Below, one piece after another: positions 8,201-10,021 of a DNA stretch of 10,021 nucleotides. A model generated the notes under the pieces. It searched no databases and was not told the origin of the DNA. It saw only the letters and a program-made list of their open reading frames with translations. Positions within the stretch are counted from its first letter, which is position 1. The number at the start of each line of letters is the position of its first letter. Source of the DNA: Paenibacillaceae bacterium (GTDB lineage: Bacteria > Bacillota > Bacilli > Paenibacillales > YIM-B00363); NCBI GenBank assembly GCA_018969805.1, contig JAGWXQ010000035.1, positions 1 to 10,021 of the forward strand, read 5' to 3'. A program made the translations under genes and the position numbers.

Positions 8201-10021
8201 CTTGTTCCAGACGTGCATACTCTACACTTTGTGTGATTTCGTCGCGCAGTACAGCGACGGAAACGTCTTTCTTCTCTCCGTTGACCCAACGTTCGATTTC
8301 CTGCACAGTTGCATCGCGCATAAGCAACGATTGCACCGTCTGATTGACCAATTGTGTGCGCGTCGGAGCAATCGCCTTCGCCCAACCAACACCACTGACC
8401 CACTCCGTCTTTTTGTTCCCAGGGAGCACTGCGCGCACAAACACTTTACCGTATTCTCCCGAAGAAAGGTCAAGCAGCGGATTGGACAAAATCTCAAATG
8501 ATGTGTCTTTCGTTTTTTGAATCACGAGCGCATTTGGTTCGGTACTCCCAATCCTCGCTCCCCCAATCTCGTATTCGATCGCCGTAGGGTATGGTTGCCA
8601 TTGCACGACGATCTTTGCATCATACGTCCCTTTGGACACGGATAGAGGAGGCGGGGCATACAAATCATACGGGGACGGGCGCGTCGGTACTGCGGGAACA
8701 TCCCCTACGGGTGCGACAATGCGGCCAAAGCCGTACAACGCATCCCATCCTTTTTCACCCAAGTCGGTTTGCGATGCGTACGCGTACAACTTATCTTTAA
8801 TCTGCGCGACGGTATCGTTCGGATATTTTTGACGCAACAACGCGACGTTTCCGCTTACATACGGTGTTGCCATCGACGTTCCACTTGCTCGTTCATATCC
8901 GTTGGACAAAACCGTACTGAGCACGCGTACGCCTGGGGCAGACACCGCCACTTCTTCGCCAGTACTGGAGAACACCGCCAGCTCGTCTGTTTCATTCACA
9001 GCAGATACGGCGACAGAAGAACGATATTTCGCAGGATATTCTACACAATCCACACAATACTCATTTCCCGCTGCAGCGACGACGACGACGTTACTCGCTT
9101 CCGCAATATCGATCAAACGCTGAAACGATTCAGAATAAAATCCTCCACCGAGACTCATGTTGATCACATGCGCCTTATTCATTATGCACCACTCAATACC
9201 CGCCATAATGTCGTAGGCATTTCCCCATCCATCATCGTCAAGCACTTTCACCGCGACGATGTCTGCTTGCGGGGCAATCCCGACTACGCCACGGTCGTTG
9301 TCACGGGCACCGATAATGCCCGCCACATGCGTGCCGTGTCCATTGCGATCGGCATAATCCGTAGTTCCACTCCCACCGACGACACTGATACCGTCTGTGA
9401 TTTGCAAATCTTCGTGCGTTGCAATCCCCGTATCGAGTACGCAGACGCGAACTCCTTTCCCGGTAAGACCGTTTTTCCATGCTTCCTGAGCATTCGTCTT
9501 GATGATTCCATAATCAATCGTCTGTCCTTCTGATTTGATCGTTACTTCTTTTTTCAACGCCACTCGCGTCGTTTGATTCGGCGTGACCGAACGCACGCGG
9601 GCATCCGCCTCCAATACAGCCAATTCTTGCTTCGTCACCGTCCTGCGTTGTACGGGAACGAGTTGTAATGACGACGCACCAGCGGCGGGCATGTCCGATG
9701 CACGTACATACGTAACGAGCGCAGAGGCGAGCTCTACCCCTCCCGCACTCGTCCAGGAGAACTTTTTCGTATCCGTAACGGTTTTTGTCGGAGTTTGCAG
9801 TGGTTTCACAGCTATTTCGAGTTGTTGGACAGCAAGCGCGTCTTCCTTACCATCGATAGACCACTGTACGACGCCTTGTCGGGCAGCTTCACTCGTACGA
9901 TCCGCTTCGACCGTCACAACGGCCGTGCCGTTCCCTGATTGCGGTGTGACGCGCACCCACTCCGGCGCTTCGATCACACTCCACGCCCCACGCGCTATGA
10001 CGGGTATGCGCACACGGCCAC
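5208..10021 (-). CDS. SLH-anchored subtilisin-like serine protease B (5'-truncated by window edge)
   Basis: Paralogue of the downstream gene and likewise a surface S8 protease. The frame is open to the right edge. The GTG at 10011-10013, a possible start codon, aligns with an internal Val inside the first BACON-like domain of A, so the signal peptide and about 60 residues lie off-window. Numbered from that Val: BACON-like about 1-68; I9-like propeptide about 85-150; catalytic domain about 165-436 with Asp194 (VLDTG), His226, oxyanion Asn317 and Ser380 (GTSMAT); Fn3-like about 453-547; DUF4214-like motif about 551-602; unrecognised helical module about 603-728; beta module about 743-820; second BACON-like domain about 825-908; Ig-like S-layer-type domain about 923-1016 (APVTGATPV, YTAKITLVPKEGYTL, SGVVTVVFP); (TNPTPPPT)n linker about 1018-1068; pre-SLH helical and beta region about 1075-1415; three SLH repeats to the C-terminus. 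The extra Ig-like domain is absent from A. Its own intrinsic terminator follows the stop codon. The substrate is unknown. Confidence 0.93.
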   Translation of the reverse strand, partial: GRVRIPVIARGAWSVIEAPEWVRVTPQSGNGTAVVTVEADRTSEAARQGVVQWSIDGKEDALAVQQLEIAVKPLQTPTKTVTDTKKFSWTSAGGVELASALVTYVRASDMPAAGASSLQLVPVQRRTVTKQELAVLEADARVRSVTPNQTTRVALKKEVTIKSEGQTIDYGIIKTNAQEAWKNGLTGKGVRVCVLDTGIATHEDLQITDGISVVGGSGTTDYADRNGHGTHVAGIIGARDNDRGVVGIAPQADIVAVKVLDDDGWGNAYDIMAGIEWCIMNKAHVINMSLGGGFYSESFQRLIDIAEASNVVVVAAAGNEYCVDCVEYPAKYRSSVAVSAVNETDELAVFSSTGEEVAVSAPGVRVLSTVLSNGYERASGTSMATPYVSGNVALLRQKYPNDTVAQIKDKLYAYASQTDLGEKGWDALYGFGRIVAPVGDVPAVPTRPSPYDLYAPPPLSVSKGTYDAKIVVQWQPYPTAIEYEIGGARIGSTEPNALVIQKTKDTSFEILSNPLLDLSSGEYGKVFVRAVLPGNKKTEWVSGVGWAKAIAPTRTQLVNQTVQSLLMRDATVQEIERWVNGEKKDVSVAVLRDEITQSVEYARLEQAKSVLSMEYRRFAHRFDDEWQDIDRLRAYVNGTDPIEQFVEKVQNDQFEKIKQFSQYVEEKLGFLLLERFEDYGPIISWSVSNHSVEAMRMYIDALKETRTATAVRGQINNIVPEIGMTVGEVRFSANPGFSKDMRVDSEQWFANGDPIESWTTLEKDKVYSVRLVLRPAKWKTFGLIEKIEHHFTAERATIKVATATRTPSFVEIELTYPPLDVIELNMDKSSLVFDKIGGTKTIDLTLNRTWDAFVYGGDWLTVNTQKLKPDENGKAQLSITAKPNQTTFTRASTVVFMYGSEFRTVEVRQRPIGVGGDQVVDAKDPIRGLVAPVTGATPVTTITPTDAYTGTVLWAPAITQNGSFEPNKSYTAKITLVPKEGYTLIGVSKNAFKVDGVPSGATVTNDIDSGVVTVVFPNTAPPTTNPTPPPTTNPTPPPTTNPTPPPTTNPTPPPTTNPTPPPTTNPTPTPLVAPLPTVEQALVAFAQTIEKENLLSSKTSASLDRAVDQLVDSITGNTKKEQFVAVTNTLTKVLVQLSALIGTSMENNKIAFVHANQIVAGAQAIMARADASIAQTVGASVIDAVSEMIGKTSTVKRESQLLVQAAQQLGMQAVASASTINGGSLAGIAQGLSGKTAEAVLAAQKYSEKLRAKGVASRIVPTVRIQVEQENSERGIAIPLDAVTTAQRQGLARLEVRTPKFQWNMPVRALPKQGTLDVAFGETNIRGSATGNHTQTAIVLTGIVSEQNGKKFSMPTMNEPMTVRIPFALREGQKTDELAVLHRNEDGSETTIPAKYDAQFGEVVFLTTKLGTFVVKQNTTTFSDVAQTYWASSPIQSLASKGIISGRADGSFDPRSNVTRAEFTKMLVLATGLPRNENTNVLFTDTNKDAWYAPYVAAAVKAGIITGFLDGTFAPNAFITREQMAVMLAKVLSVQSTDTAGDALPFVDRQAIRPYARAAIVTAVEANIVQGRQNQEFQPQQHSTRAETAAAIYRLFPLVYAVQ
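5223..5762 (-). other. Three SLH repeats, cell-wall anchor of subtilase B
   Basis: SLH units at about 5625-5762, 5430-5576 and 5223-5372. The motifs read TRAE, TREQ and TRAE, so two of three keep the canonical form, unlike subtilase A. The second unit (WYAPYVAAAVKAGIITGF, DGTF, ITREQMAV) is nearly the same as its counterpart in A. The C-terminus ends in RLFPLVY plus three residues, again matching A. Confidence 0.92.
6817..6960 (-). repeat. Six-unit 24-bp tandem repeat encoding (TNPTPPPT)n linker
   Basis: Six contiguous units of exactly 24 bp (plus-strand form starts GGTGTCGGGTTTGTCGTTGG). Units at 6817-6888 carry C at position 6 and units at 6889-6960 carry T. The difference is a synonymous Pro codon change (CCG versus CCA), and the last unit has one more substitution. 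The unit length is a multiple of three, so copy-number change alters linker length in 8-residue steps without breaking the frame. Confidence 0.95.
9090..9356 (-). repeat. Highly conserved catalytic-core tract, copy B
   Basis: Partner of 3847-4113 in the downstream paralogue, aligned without gaps. It codes for the segment from YADRNGHGTH through the conserved NKAHVINMSL strand to IDIAEASN. Hand-counted protein identity is 74 of 89 residues. Differences cluster in one surface-loop-like stretch after NMSL, where A and B share few residues. Confidence 0.75.

Noticed and set aside
10011..10013. GTG as the start codon of subtilase B
   Set aside because: The frame continues open to the window edge (Gly-Arg precede it) and the codon aligns with an internal Val of the first BACON-like domain in A, so the gene is simply cut by the window.

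Overview
The window holds two very large genes in tandem on the minus strand and almost nothing else. Each encodes a secreted, cell-surface serine protease: a subtilisin-family (S8) catalytic domain near the N-terminus, followed by a long modular stalk and three C-terminal S-layer homology (SLH) repeats. SLH repeats are a classic device for anchoring exported proteins to the secondary cell-wall polymer of Gram-positive (Bacillota-type) bacteria. The Shine-Dalgarno-like leader and the U-tailed intrinsic terminators also fit a Bacillota-like host, but no housekeeping gene is present to fix the taxonomy, so this is inference. No RNA gene, CRISPR array, transposon or phage feature was seen.

Layout, left to right on the plus strand: a minus-strand terminator (1-27); SLH-subtilase A (91-4953, complete, about 1620 residues from the preferred start); a 254-bp AT-rich intergenic region with the ribosome binding site, a candidate promoter and a GC-rich palindrome for gene A; an intrinsic terminator (5166-5200) closing the upstream gene; and SLH-subtilase B (5208-10021), whose reading frame is open to the right edge, so its signal peptide and true start lie outside the window. 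The terminator between the genes and a promoter in front of A suggest two transcription units rather than one operon.

The proteins are paralogues with the same module order: signal peptide (seen only in A), BACON-like beta domain, I9-like propeptide, S8 catalytic domain with an intact Asp/His/Asn/Ser set, Fn3-like domain, a short DUF4214-like helical motif, an unnamed helical module, a beta module, a second BACON-like domain, a proline-rich linker, a pre-SLH helical and beta region, and three SLH repeats. B has one extra Ig-like S-layer-type domain before its linker. A stretch of the catalytic domain is far more alike than its surroundings (about 88% nucleotide identity by hand count), which suggests gene conversion or local constraint. 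The linkers at equivalent positions are built from unrelated DNA tandem repeats. The pair probably acts at the cell surface, digesting or processing extracellular or S-layer proteins; the substrate cannot be read from the sequence.
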